Positions 52,362 to 59,260 of a stretch of DNA of 64,000 bases are shown here, in pieces. The position numbers and the translations under genes are program-made. Origin of the DNA: Sphaerisporangium corydalis (GTDB taxonomy: Bacteria; Actinomycetota; Actinomycetes; Streptosporangiales; Streptosporangiaceae); contig NZ_JANZYP010000002.1 in NCBI RefSeq assembly GCF_025506355.1, positions 62,001 through 126,000 on the forward strand, in the 5' to 3' direction. The notes beneath the pieces were generated by a model, which was given only the letters and a program-made list of their open reading frames with translations, had not been told where the DNA came from and did no database searches. Numbering within the stretch: the stretch's first letter is position 1; each line of letters opens with the position of its first letter.

Positions 52362-52628
52362 GAATACCTCCAGATGGGGGTTCATGAATTCTCACCAGCA
52401 GCGTCGCCGGTTCATTCCTGTTGCATCGTGGCACGCGAGACGAGCGCCATTTTGACCCACAGCGCCAAGTCCTTGTCGTTCAGTGCCAGCTTGCCTGGCG
52501 CCAGGGTCGAGAGGGGTCAGCCGGTCGACCGCCTCACGGCCCAAGGCGTGCTCGTCGCCGTTTGAGATCTCGGCACGGGACAATCGGCCAGAGACCCGAT
52601 CCATGAACCGCAACGGAGGGCGATGAGG

Positions 52629-53597
52629 ATGGGCATCCTGATCCGCACCCGTGACATCCCCGCCGCGCGCCGGTATGACGAATGGCGAAGCATCGTCTGT
52701 GACACGCTCGGTCCGCTCGACTTCCGGATCGAGGGGGACACACCGTTACGGGGTGAGATCAGCGCGGGGCAACTCGGCCCATTGGGTGTCGGCAGGGTGC
52801 AGACCTCCACGCCGCACAGCGTCCACCGGACATCTGGTCTGATCCGCCGCGACAACCCCGACCTGTACCGGGTGGTACTGGCGATCTCGGGACGCCCCGC
52901 CCTGATGCAGGACGGCAGGTCCACGCAGCTCAAACGCGGAGAGTTCGCCATCTACGACTTCGGCCGGCCGTACGAGCTGGCCTATGACTCGGCCGTGCAT
53001 CTGGCGATTTTCGGCTTTCCCCGTATGATGCTGGCCCTGCCCTTCGATTCCATCGCGAAGCTCACCGCGGTCCCGATCACACCAGATGGCGGGGCTGGCG
53101 CCCTCGCGGCGCCCCTGCTTCGCAGGGTGGCCCTGGATCTCGAGTCCTACCAGCCCGCGAACGCGGCCCGGCTGTCCACGGTTGTGATGGACCTGGTCAC
53201 CATGGCCATCGCCGAGCGCGTCGAGCTGACCGAGACGCTCTCGGAGGAGTCACGGTCACGAACGCTGCTGCTGCGCATCCACACCTTCATCGAGCAGCAT
53301 CTGGGCGAATCCGATCTGGCCCCCGGTACCGTCGCGGCCGCGCACCATGTCTCCTTGCGTTACCTGCACCGACTGTTCGAGACGCAGGACACCACGGTGG
53401 CCGCGTGGATACGGCACCGGCGTCTCGAACGCTGCCGCAAAGACCTGGCCGACCCGGCCTTCCACGACGTACCCGTGGGGGTCATCGCGTCCAAGTACGC
53501 CCTTCCGGACTCGGCTCACTTCAGCCGGCTGTTCCGGCGCACGTACGGATTGCCTCCCGTCGAGTACCGCCGCACCTGCCTCATGCCACCGGGCTGA
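52629..53597 (+). CDS. AraC family regulator with AraC-binding-like domain
   Basis: The protein of about 322 residues has an N-terminal cupin-like domain (RDIPAARRYDEWRSIV, then LYRVVLAISGRPALMQDGR, FAIYDFGRPYEL) and a C-terminal AraC double HTH (LAPGTVAAAHHVSLRYLHRLF and VGVIASKYALPDSAHFSRLFRRTYGLPPVEYR, in parts). ATG 52629 is chosen for its spacing from GGAGGG; ATG 52623 is possible. The VOC and hydrolase genes 120 bp downstream, behind a large hairpin, may be its targets. Confidence 0.88.
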   Translation: MGILIRTRDIPAARRYDEWRSIVCDTLGPLDFRIEGDTPLRGEISAGQLGPLGVGRVQTSTPHSVHRTSGLIRRDNPDLYRVVLAISGRPALMQDGRSTQLKRGEFAIYDFGRPYELAYDSAVHLAIFGFPRMMLALPFDSIAKLTAVPITPDGGAGALAAPLLRRVALDLESYQPANAARLSTVVMDLVTMAIAERVELTETLSEESRSRTLLLRIHTFIEQHLGESDLAPGTVAAAHHVSLRYLHRLFETQDTTVAAWIRHRRLERCRKDLADPAFHDVPVGVIASKYALPDSAHFSRLFRRTYGLPPVEYRRTCLMPPG

Positions 53598-53664
53598 GGC
53601 CTGGCACGGAAAGTCAATCGCCTGGCACCGAGAGCCAAGCCCCGGCGGGCCCGAATCCGCAGGA

Positions 53665-53700
53665 TAAAGGTGTTCGCACCAACGGGTGCGAACACCTTTA
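53665..53700. promoter_or_regulatory. Long perfect inverted repeat before the VOC gene
   Basis: TAAAGGTGTTCGCACC and GGTGCGAACACCTTTA are perfect 16-bp arms around AACG. Each arm also contains its own GGTGnnnnCACC half-palindrome. It ends 16 bp before the VOC start codon and 67 bp after the AraC stop. It may be a terminator of the AraC gene, a double operator, or both; there is no U-run. Confidence 0.75.
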
Positions 53701-53716
53701 AGGAAAGGCTCCAGCG

Positions 53717-54109
53717 ATGTCCCCCGTACTGTTCGTCAATCTGCCGGTCCGAGACCTGGACAGGTCGAAGACGTTCTTCACCGACCTTGGCTTCACGCTC
53801 TTCGGCATGGCCGACGACATGGCCTCCGTGGTGATCAATGAGCAAGCGCAGGTCATGCTGCTGACCGAGCCGACGTACGCCACGTATGCGGCAACGGATG
53901 TCGCCGACGCGACCAAGAGCAGCCAGATGATCCTGGTCGTGGGCGTCGAGAACCCCACCGAGGTCGACGAGTTGTTCGACAAGGCCCTTGCTGCGGGTGG
54001 CGCCCCCGTCGGTGATCTGCGGAATGACGGCTACCGGTACCAGCGCGGTTTCACCGACCTCGACGGCCACCACTGGGAGGCCCTGTGCCTGGTGACACCG
54101 GCAGGCTGA
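53717..54109 (+). CDS. VOC family (glyoxalase/bleomycin-resistance-like) protein
   Basis: The 130-residue protein has the paired beta-alpha-beta-beta-beta units of the vicinal-oxygen-chelate fold: FVNLPVRDLDRSKTFFTDLGF at the start, VVINEQAQVMLLTEP, and FTDLDGHHWEAL at the end with the usual His and Glu metal ligands. Such proteins bind a metal and act on diverse small molecules. It is followed 4 bp later by an alpha/beta hydrolase gene. Confidence 0.9.
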   Translation: MSPVLFVNLPVRDLDRSKTFFTDLGFTLFGMADDMASVVINEQAQVMLLTEPTYATYAATDVADATKSSQMILVVGVENPTEVDELFDKALAAGGAPVGDLRNDGYRYQRGFTDLDGHHWEALCLVTPAG

Positions 54110-54113
54110 AGAA

Positions 54114-54929
54114 ATGCGCGCCATGAACGAGATGACGACCGGAAGGGTCACCTCGGCCGACGGGACCTCCATCGCGTACGACCAATCCGGCGCCGGGCCG
54201 GCGGTCGTCCTGGTGCACGGCGCGTTCACCGACAAGACCCATCCCACGCTGTGCGGCGTAGCCTCCGCCCTCGCCCCATGGTTCACGGTTTTCAACTACG
54301 ACCGTCGCGGCCGCGGCGAAAGCGGCGACACCCAGCCCTATGCCGTTGAGCGTGAGATCGAGGACCTGTCCGCCCTCATCGAGGCGGCGGGCGGGTCGGC
54401 CATGGTCTTCGGTGGCTCCTCCGGCGCCGCCCTGGCGCTGGAGGCCACCGCCCGGAATCCGGCCATCTCAAGACTCGCTGTGTGGGAGCCCCCGTACCAC
54501 GTCGACGCCAGCGCACCCACTCTCTCGCACGACTTCGCATCGCAACTGCAAATCCTGGTCGAACAGGGCCGGCGCACGGAAGCGGCCGAGCTCTTCATGA
54601 TCGAAGCCGCCGAGGTCCCCCAAGCGACGGTGACCGCGATGCGCGCCCACTCCTCCTGGTCAGCAGTGGAAGCGATCGCCCACACCCTTGCTTACGAGGC
54701 CGCCCTCATGGGCCCAGGCAACCCCCTACCCACCGAACTCCTCACCTCGATCACACAACCCACCCTCGTCCTGATCGGCGAGAACAGCCCCATGTGGATG
54801 ACCAACGCGGGAAAAGCGGTCGCCGCAACCGTCCCCCGAGCAGTACGCAGAACCCTGGAGGACCAAACGCACAACGTAACCCCTCAATCCCTCGCCCCAG
54901 AACTACTGGAATTCTTCATCGCCACCTGA
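54114..54929 (+). CDS. Alpha/beta hydrolase
   Basis: The 271-residue enzyme has the oxyanion motif VVLVHGAFTDKTH, the YDRRGRGES loop, the nucleophile elbow FGGSSGAALALE (GxSxG form) and the acid and His in VLIGENSP and EDQTHNV. The reading frame starts 4 bp after the VOC gene. Codon use drifts to lower GC toward its 3' end. It lies at the left edge of an island-like region. Substrate unknown. Confidence 0.88.
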   Translation: MRAMNEMTTGRVTSADGTSIAYDQSGAGPAVVLVHGAFTDKTHPTLCGVASALAPWFTVFNYDRRGRGESGDTQPYAVEREIEDLSALIEAAGGSAMVFGGSSGAALALEATARNPAISRLAVWEPPYHVDASAPTLSHDFASQLQILVEQGRRTEAAELFMIEAAEVPQATVTAMRAHSSWSAVEAIAHTLAYEAALMGPGNPLPTELLTSITQPTLVLIGENSPMWMTNAGKAVAATVPRAVRRTLEDQTHNVTPQSLAPELLEFFIAT

Positions 54930-55189
54930 GCCAGCTCGGATGCGATCCCGACTCTCACGACGTCACCATCGCGTATCCCGAAAGCCCTCCTACGGTGACC
55001 TCCCCGAGGACGGCAGGCTCCTGTGTTGAAACCGCCTCACAGAAGTCGACGGCCACCCACCACCCCCCATCACCGGCCCGACCCGCGCCGCAACCCTTCG
55101 GCTTTCCGCAGGCGATCGATCCAGTCAGCCAGCAGCTCCTATGTATCAAATCAGTCCCCTCTCGCAGTCATTTGGGTAGCATTCGGTAC

Positions 55190-55804
55190 ATGGGTCTTCA
55201 GACGAACTCTCGGCTCGAAGCGCGCTTGGCCGCGCTCTCCCCGACGTTCACGACAGCACAGGCAAGAAGGGCGGCTATCTCATCGCGTGATCTGGCCCTC
55301 CTGTCGTCAGCCGGAGATGTCGACGAGATCTCACGAGGCGTCTACCGTCGCGCGAATGCGCCTGCGACCGCGCACCTCGACCTGCTCGCCGTCTGCCTAC
55401 GCACCCCACGCGCCGTCGTGTGCGGCGAGTCCGCACTCGCGATCCACGAATTGATCGACGACATCCCGACGAGCGTCCACATCGCGATCCCCCGAGGCAC
55501 GCACCGCCCATCGATCACCTACCCGCCGACCACCGTGACCCAGTACGCGGCCGAGACCTTCGCCCTGGCTATCGAGCAGTTCGAAGCGGCACCCGGCGAA
55601 AGGGTCCCCATTTACAGCGCCGCACGCAGCGTCGTCGATGCGATGCGCCATCGCCGGCGCTTCGGCGAAACACTCGCACTGGCGGCACTCGGCCGCTACC
55701 TCCGCAGCAAAGGCCGCAGCGGGGTCCGTGACCTCCAGGAAATCGCTAGCGATCTGGGCGCAATGTCCGCCGTCCGTCCCGCTGTCGAGGCGGTGCTCGC
55801 CTGA
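55190..55804 (+). CDS. AbiEi-type antitoxin of a type IV toxin-antitoxin system
   Basis: The 204-residue protein has an N-terminal winged helix (FTTAQARRAAISSRDLALLS with ISRGVYRRA) of the AbiEi_4 type and the C-terminal AbiEi domain (VCGESALAIHELIDDIP, HIAIPRGTHRPS, AARSVVDAMRHRRRFG). It acts as transcriptional repressor and antitoxin to the AbiEii nucleotidyltransferase. The TAGCAT box at 55177-55182 lies 7 bp before the ATG, suggesting a nearly leaderless transcript. Its stop (TGA) overlaps the toxin ATG, so the pair is coupled. Confidence 0.88.
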   Translation: MGLQTNSRLEARLAALSPTFTTAQARRAAISSRDLALLSSAGDVDEISRGVYRRANAPATAHLDLLAVCLRTPRAVVCGESALAIHELIDDIPTSVHIAIPRGTHRPSITYPPTTVTQYAAETFALAIEQFEAAPGERVPIYSAARSVVDAMRHRRRFGETLALAALGRYLRSKGRSGVRDLQEIASDLGAMSAVRPAVEAVLA

Positions 55805-56515
55805 TGCCCAACCCGACACGCGACACCATCGCCGGCCGCGTCTACAACGACTTGCGCAATCTGGGCCGTTGTACCGGACGGTCCACCGACGAGATCATGA
55901 TCGAGTATGTGCTCGAACGCTTCCTCTACCGCGTGGGCCTTTCCCCGTCAGGTGGACCGCACTTCATCCTCAAGGGTGGCCTCCTCCTTGCCCAGTTCGG
56001 CGCCCGCCGGATGACACGTGACATCGACATCTTGGGCCGTGCATTTCCCAATGACGAGGCCGAAATCATCCGGAGAGTCGCGATCATCGCCACTACCAAG
56101 TACCAAGGCCGACGACGGCGTCGAGTTTGATCCTGGCACCCTCAGAACCGTCCCGATCCGAGCGGACCAGGAGTACAACGGGCTGCGCTTGACCATGACC
56201 GCAACAATCGCCCGCGCACGCCTCAAACTGCAGCTCGACGTCAGCTTCGGCGATCCTGTCACTCCGGAGCCGCAGATCATCGACTATCCCCAGCAGCTCT
56301 CCACAGAAAGGTTCCAGATCTTCGGTTATCCTCTCGCCACGGCCATCGCTGAGAAGCTTTCCACCGCTATCTCGCTCGGCGACCTCAACACCAGAGAGCG
56401 TGACTACGCCGACTTGTACCGCCTCGCCACCCTGCACGCGCTCGACGGCCACCGCGAGATCATTTGGAGTTGGTGGAGACAACCAAAGATCATGCGATGG
56501 CGGCGGGAACTTTGA
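55804..56515 (+). pseudogene. AbiEii-type nucleotidyltransferase toxin, frameshifted and probably 3'-truncated
   Basis: The N-terminal 98 residues keep the nucleotidyltransferase core: FILKGGLLLAQFG and RRMTRDIDILGR with the paired Asp. The frame then shifts at a 7-bp tandem duplication (56094-56107). The following frame continues the protein as ADDGVEFDPGTLRTV, AIAEKLSTAISLGDLNTRERDY and ADLYRLATLHALDGHRE. Removing one repeat copy fuses both parts exactly. Even so, the product would end about 235 residues in, short of the usual length near 290, with an unrelated end (WSWWRQPKIMRWRREL), so the 3' end seems lost too. The antitoxin gene is intact. Confidence 0.85.
56094..56107 (+). repeat. 7-bp tandem duplication causing the AbiEii frameshift
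   Basis: TACCAAG occurs twice in a row. With one copy the reading frame runs ATT-K-ADDGVEFD across the junction; with two it ends at a TGA at 56128-56130. Confidence 0.9.
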
Positions 56516-56609
56516 TGTCAGGTGTTACGTTGTGGGGGCAGGTGGTTGCGCATCCGCCGTGGTGGGCCCGCCAGTTTGTCAGCCTTTCCACCCACGTCCT
56601 GGAGATGCG

Positions 56610-56840
56610 ATGACGAGCAACAACATGCCCTCGGGCACCGAACGTCTCGGGATCTCGGGAAATCTCGGGGTCTGGCTCGCATTTGGCTCTCTCTTCGGCG
56701 CCGTCTTCGGCACCACGGTCGGGATTTTTTTGGACAACATCGCTCTCGGTGCCGCCCTGGGTTTGGCCCTGGGTTTGGCCCTGGGTTTGGCCGTCGGCTC
56801 CGTCTTCATCGCGCGAAGGAATGGCGCCGGCGAATCCTGA
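56610..56840 (+). CDS. Small Gly-rich membrane protein
   Basis: The protein of 76 residues starts at ATG 56610 with GGAG upstream. After a polar N-terminus it has two membrane-spanning stretches, the second made of the repeat GLAL encoded by three copies of a 12-bp unit (CTGGGTTTGGCC). Glycine-zipper-like hairpins of this kind occur in small membrane-active proteins and in AT-poor cargo of islands. It has no recognised family. The annotation as a real gene rests on its ribosome site and hydrophobic pattern. Confidence 0.55.
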   Translation: MTSNNMPSGTERLGISGNLGVWLAFGSLFGAVFGTTVGIFLDNIALGAALGLALGLALGLAVGSVFIARRNGAGES

Positions 56841-57025
56841 GCGCCGCGCCCGAGTATGTGCTACGGGGTCGTAGGCGCCACCGGGGAGTCCAGGAAGCAA
56901 CGCGACGGCGCTGGGGATGGTGGCCGCGTCAGGCGTTGGTCAGATCCAGCCTCCCGACCGTCTGCCCCTCGCTCCTCTCACCGGTGAGCTGAAATTCACA
57001 AACACCGATGATCACGTGGTGGGCG

Positions 57026-57171
57026 TTTTCACGTCACCCCGACCGCGAAGTGTCACTGGAGTACATCTCACGCCTGGTCGGTTACGCGAACACCAGACGG
57101 CCTACCGCTTCCAGCTCTCATCTGTCCTGCTGCAAGGGGCGGAAGCCATGGACGACATCTTCCCCCATGAG
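57026..57171 (+). pseudogene. Tyrosine recombinase (integrase) C-terminal remnant
   Basis: One frame reads REVSLEYISRLVGYANT and, after a single-base shift near 57095, another reads TAYRFQLSSVLLQGAEAMDDIF. Together they match the end of actinobacterial phage-type integrases, which carry ISRLVGH(A/S)xT and then VYRxxLRPVxxxGAxAMDxIF including the catalytic Tyr (AYRF here). The Arg-carrying core is gone. It ends 70 bp from the 3' end of tRNA-Ala, where integrase genes normally lie. I infer a decayed integrative element. The remaining gap 56841-57025 shows nothing recognisable. Confidence 0.65.
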
Positions 57172-57199
57172 CGGGGATACGTAGGCACCCAGTTAGACA

Positions 57200-57232
57200 C
57201 CCACCCCACTAAGCGATCATTAGTGGGGGTGT
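57200..57232 (-). terminator. Hairpin downstream of tRNA-Ala
   Basis: On the minus strand CACCCCCACTAA and TTAGTGGGGTG pair with one bulge around a 7-nt loop, 9 bp beyond the tRNA 3' end. It probably ends the tRNA transcript. Confidence 0.55.
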
Positions 57233-57240
57233 GCTTATGC

Positions 57241-57316
57241 TGGTGGAGCCTAGGGGATTCGAACCCCTGACTTCCTGCTTGCAAAGCAGGCGCTCTGCCA
57301 ACTGAGCTAAGGCCCC
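57241..57316 (-). tRNA. tRNA-Ala (anticodon UGC)
   Basis: The 76-nt minus-strand sequence folds into a complete cloverleaf: acceptor GGGGCCT/AGGCTCC (one G-U pair), D arm with AGTTGGCA, anticodon loop TTTGCAA (UGC), T arm AGGGG-TTCGAAT-CCCCT, and an encoded CCA. It lies 15 bp after the HAD gene on the same strand. The integrase relic on the opposite side of its 3' end marks it as an attachment site. Confidence 0.97.
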
Positions 57317-57331
57317 TTGCTGGAGGACATC

Positions 57332-58102
57332 CTACCGGGAGGACGTGGCCACTGGGGTGGTGGTGGGGTCGTTGGCCGGGAGGGAAGTCGCCGGGGTGGT
57401 TGGGGTGGGGGCGGGGGTGTTGAGGATCAGGGTGGGGAAGTCGGCTATGGAGTCGATGATGGTGGTGGCGCCGCCCTTGAGGAGGCGTTCGCGGCTGTGG
57501 ACGCCGGTCAGGACGCCGGCCACGACCGAGGCGCCCGCGCGGCTGCCGCAGAGCATGTCGCTTTCGGAGTCGCCGGCGACGGCGACGTGGCGGACGTCTT
57601 CGATGCCGAGGCGGAGGATCGCGGTGAGGACCATGTCGGGCCAGGGGCGTCCGCGTCCGGCGTCCTCGGGGCAGATGGCGAGGTCGACCTTGTCCATCCA
57701 GCCGACGGCGCTCAGCACGCGGCCGAGAGTCGCGCGGCTGAAGCCGGTGATCAGGCATATCTTGACGTCGGCGGCCCGCAGTTTCTCCAGGGCCTCCATG
57801 GTGCCGGGCACCGGGACCAGGCCGGCCCGGCCGATGGCGCCCTCGTAGGAGCGTTCGAAGGCGAGGTTGGCGGCCTGCGCCTGTGCCTCGTTGGTCGGGA
57901 AGATGCCGCGGAATACCTCGATCTTGGGGCATCCCCGGGACCGATGCACGTGCACCATGGCGCGTGCATATGCCCCGGTCCCGGGGACTATGCCCTGGGT
58001 GGCGATCGCCTCGGCGAACGCCCGTTCCACCATGGCGATGTCACCGATCGTGGTGCCGGCCAGATCGAGGCAGGCAAGCCTGATGGGTGAGGCGCTGGTC
58101 AT
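57332..58102 (-). CDS. Phosphonatase-like HAD hydrolase
   Basis: The 256-residue HAD protein has the motif LACLDLAGTT, in which the second Asp of ordinary HAD phosphatases is Ala15, as in phosphonoacetaldehyde hydrolase. Lys60 in GCPKIEVFR corresponds to the Schiff-base Lys region of that enzyme. Motif II is LITGFS and motif IV is AVAGDSESDM. It likely cleaves a C-P bond or a related phosphate. The C-terminal 40 residues are a Thr/Pro-rich tail. ATG 58102 follows the strong site GGAGGTGA. The start overlaps the end of a short leader ORF (58099-58215) as ATGA. Confidence 0.82.
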   Translation of the reverse strand: MTSASPIRLACLDLAGTTIGDIAMVERAFAEAIATQGIVPGTGAYARAMVHVHRSRGCPKIEVFRGIFPTNEAQAQAANLAFERSYEGAIGRAGLVPVPGTMEALEKLRAADVKICLITGFSRATLGRVLSAVGWMDKVDLAICPEDAGRGRPWPDMVLTAILRLGIEDVRHVAVAGDSESDMLCGSRAGASVVAGVLTGVHSRERLLKGGATTIIDSIADFPTLILNTPAPTPTTPATSLPANDPTTTPVATSSR

Positions 58103-58323
58103 GCCGTCACCTCCGCCTTGTTTCGGACCACGCTGCGCGGATGAAGGCGGTGGGCGTGCCCGTCGCCTTCGCCTGGGTCCTGAGTCGGTGCCGCGTGGGT
58201 GAAAGCGGTGGTCATGCCGTCACCTCCGCCTAGTTCGGGACACGCCGCGTGGGTGGAGGCGGTGGGTGTGCCGTCGCCTCTGGCTTGCTTTCGGGCTGGT
58301 GCCACGACCGTGTTGGTGGTCGG
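58097..58323. repeat. Imperfect tandem duplication of about 113 bp covering the HAD start region
   Basis: A 22-bp block beginning GGTCATGCCGTCACCTCC recurs exactly at 58097 and 58210. Downstream of each block the sequence continues similar with many substitutions (CGCGTGGGTG, GGCGGTGGG, GTGCCGTCGCCT). The left copy holds the real HAD ribosome site and start; the right copy supplies a second ribosome site and ATG. Confidence 0.8.
58099..58215 (-). CDS. Possible 38-residue leader ORF coupled to the HAD gene
   Basis: This short frame starts at an ATG preceded by the same GGAGGTGACGGC as the HAD gene, because the start region is tandemly duplicated. It ends in the TGA of ATGA at the HAD start, the usual layout of translational coupling. 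The peptide is His-rich (TAFTHAAPTQ, HAHRLHPRSV) and has no recognised family. It could be a translated leader or a by-product of duplication. Confidence 0.35.
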   Translation of the reverse strand: MTTAFTHAAPTQDPGEGDGHAHRLHPRSVVRNKAEVTA

Positions 58324-58326
58324 TGG

Positions 58327-58446
58327 TCAGTTCTCGCTGCCGGTTGCCTCAGTCCATAGGTCGAGCTCGGCGCGGTCGGCCTGAACCTTGCGCCAGACGA
58401 GTAGCCCCCCAAGGGCGACGAGCGCGAGAACGAGCAGCTTCTTCAC
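58327..58446 (-). CDS. DLW-39 family protein
   Basis: The 39-residue protein starts at GTG with MKKLLVLALVALGGLLVW-like membrane segment and ends RKVQADRAELDLWTEATGSEN, matching the DLW-39 family in exact length and in the invariant DLW tail. Members are small single-span membrane proteins of unknown function, conserved in actinobacteria and usually found near gyrA and the tRNA-Ile/tRNA-Ala genes. Its presence near tRNA-Ala suggests this part of the window lies near the gyr locus. It was found by reading short frames on the minus strand. Confidence 0.88.
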   Translation of the reverse strand: MKKLLVLALVALGGLLVWRKVQADRAELDLWTEATGSEN

Positions 58447-58742
58447 GGTGTGACCCCACTTCTCAACGGTCTCACCAGCCGGGGATGAGACGACGCCGGG
58501 TTCCTAACAGATGCCTGCAGCCTAGCAAGGGATCGGGTCCGTCCCCTGGCCGCACCAGAACCGGCTGTCCACAATCTTCTGATACGGAGGGCTTTTTGCG
58601 ACATCTGTTACGACCCTCGACCCGGGAGGTAACACCCGACCAGGGGCCTGATCAGGCACGACCACGGAGAGAGTGCGGCCCCCCATGTACGGCGGTTTCG
58701 TCCGAGAGCGGACATCGTCATGTTGACGCGGGGGACGATTCC

Positions 58743-59216
58743 CTACCCGAGACCCACCGTTCCCGTCGCGCGCACGTCGGCAAGATAGGCGGAAAGGTGG
58801 GGCTTGTCGGGTACGAGCATGTGCCGTACCCAGGCCGCGCGCTCGTGTTCCAGAGGTGCCAGCTCCCATACGCAGCCGATCCACGGCCGCGCGACCTTCG
58901 TGAAGTTGGTCGGATCGGTGTCGTCGCAGCCGAGGAAGGGCACTCCCGCGGCGGCCGAGCCGCACTCCAGCACGTTGTCCCACATCCAGGTGTAGGCGAT
59001 GAGGTAGGCGGCGTCCGCGCCGCGGTGCAGCACGGTGAACGCGGCGGGCGGCGTCTCGTCGCGGGCGGGCAGCACCTCGGGCAGGTAGGCGTAGGCCGCC
59101 TTCTGGACGGGCTCCTCGATCTCGGTGTCGAAGGTGGTGATGTGGTAGCGCTTGACCTGGCGGCCACCGATCTCGATCGGGTCGGCGACACGCAGATACT
59201 TCTCCTTGAAAGCCAC
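58743..59216 (-). CDS. Conserved protein of unknown function beside a WYL regulator
   Basis: The protein of about 157 residues starts at GTG 59216 with VAFKEKYLRVADPIEIGG. It is mixed alpha/beta and soluble: KRYHITTFDTEIEEPVQKAAYAYLP, AFTVLHRGADAAYLIAYTWMWDNVL, then CVWELAPLEHERAAWVRHML in the second half, cited in fragments. No catalytic motif is recognised. It is divergent from the WYL-domain regulator at 59261, with a dyad between them, so it is probably a target of that regulator. Confidence 0.72.
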   Translation of the reverse strand: MAFKEKYLRVADPIEIGGRQVKRYHITTFDTEIEEPVQKAAYAYLPEVLPARDETPPAAFTVLHRGADAAYLIAYTWMWDNVLECGSAAAGVPFLGCDDTDPTNFTKVARPWIGCVWELAPLEHERAAWVRHMLVPDKPHLSAYLADVRATGTVGLG

Positions 59217-59239
59217 TTTCGGACCATAGGACCGGCACA

Positions 59240-59256
59240 CTGACACGTATTGTCAG
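59240..59256. promoter_or_regulatory. Dyad between divergent genes
   Basis: CTGACA and TGTCAG flank CGTAT, giving a 17-bp inverted repeat. It ends 4 bp before the WYL regulator ATG and 23 bp from the divergent gene start. Likely an operator for the WYL protein. Confidence 0.5.
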
Positions 59257-59260
59257 CGAT

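Noticed and set aside
56917-57270. 117-codon open frame reading into the tRNA
   Set aside because: Only its middle part matches an integrase end; the rest is non-homologous and the frame runs through tRNA-Ala. I kept the matching part as a pseudogene.
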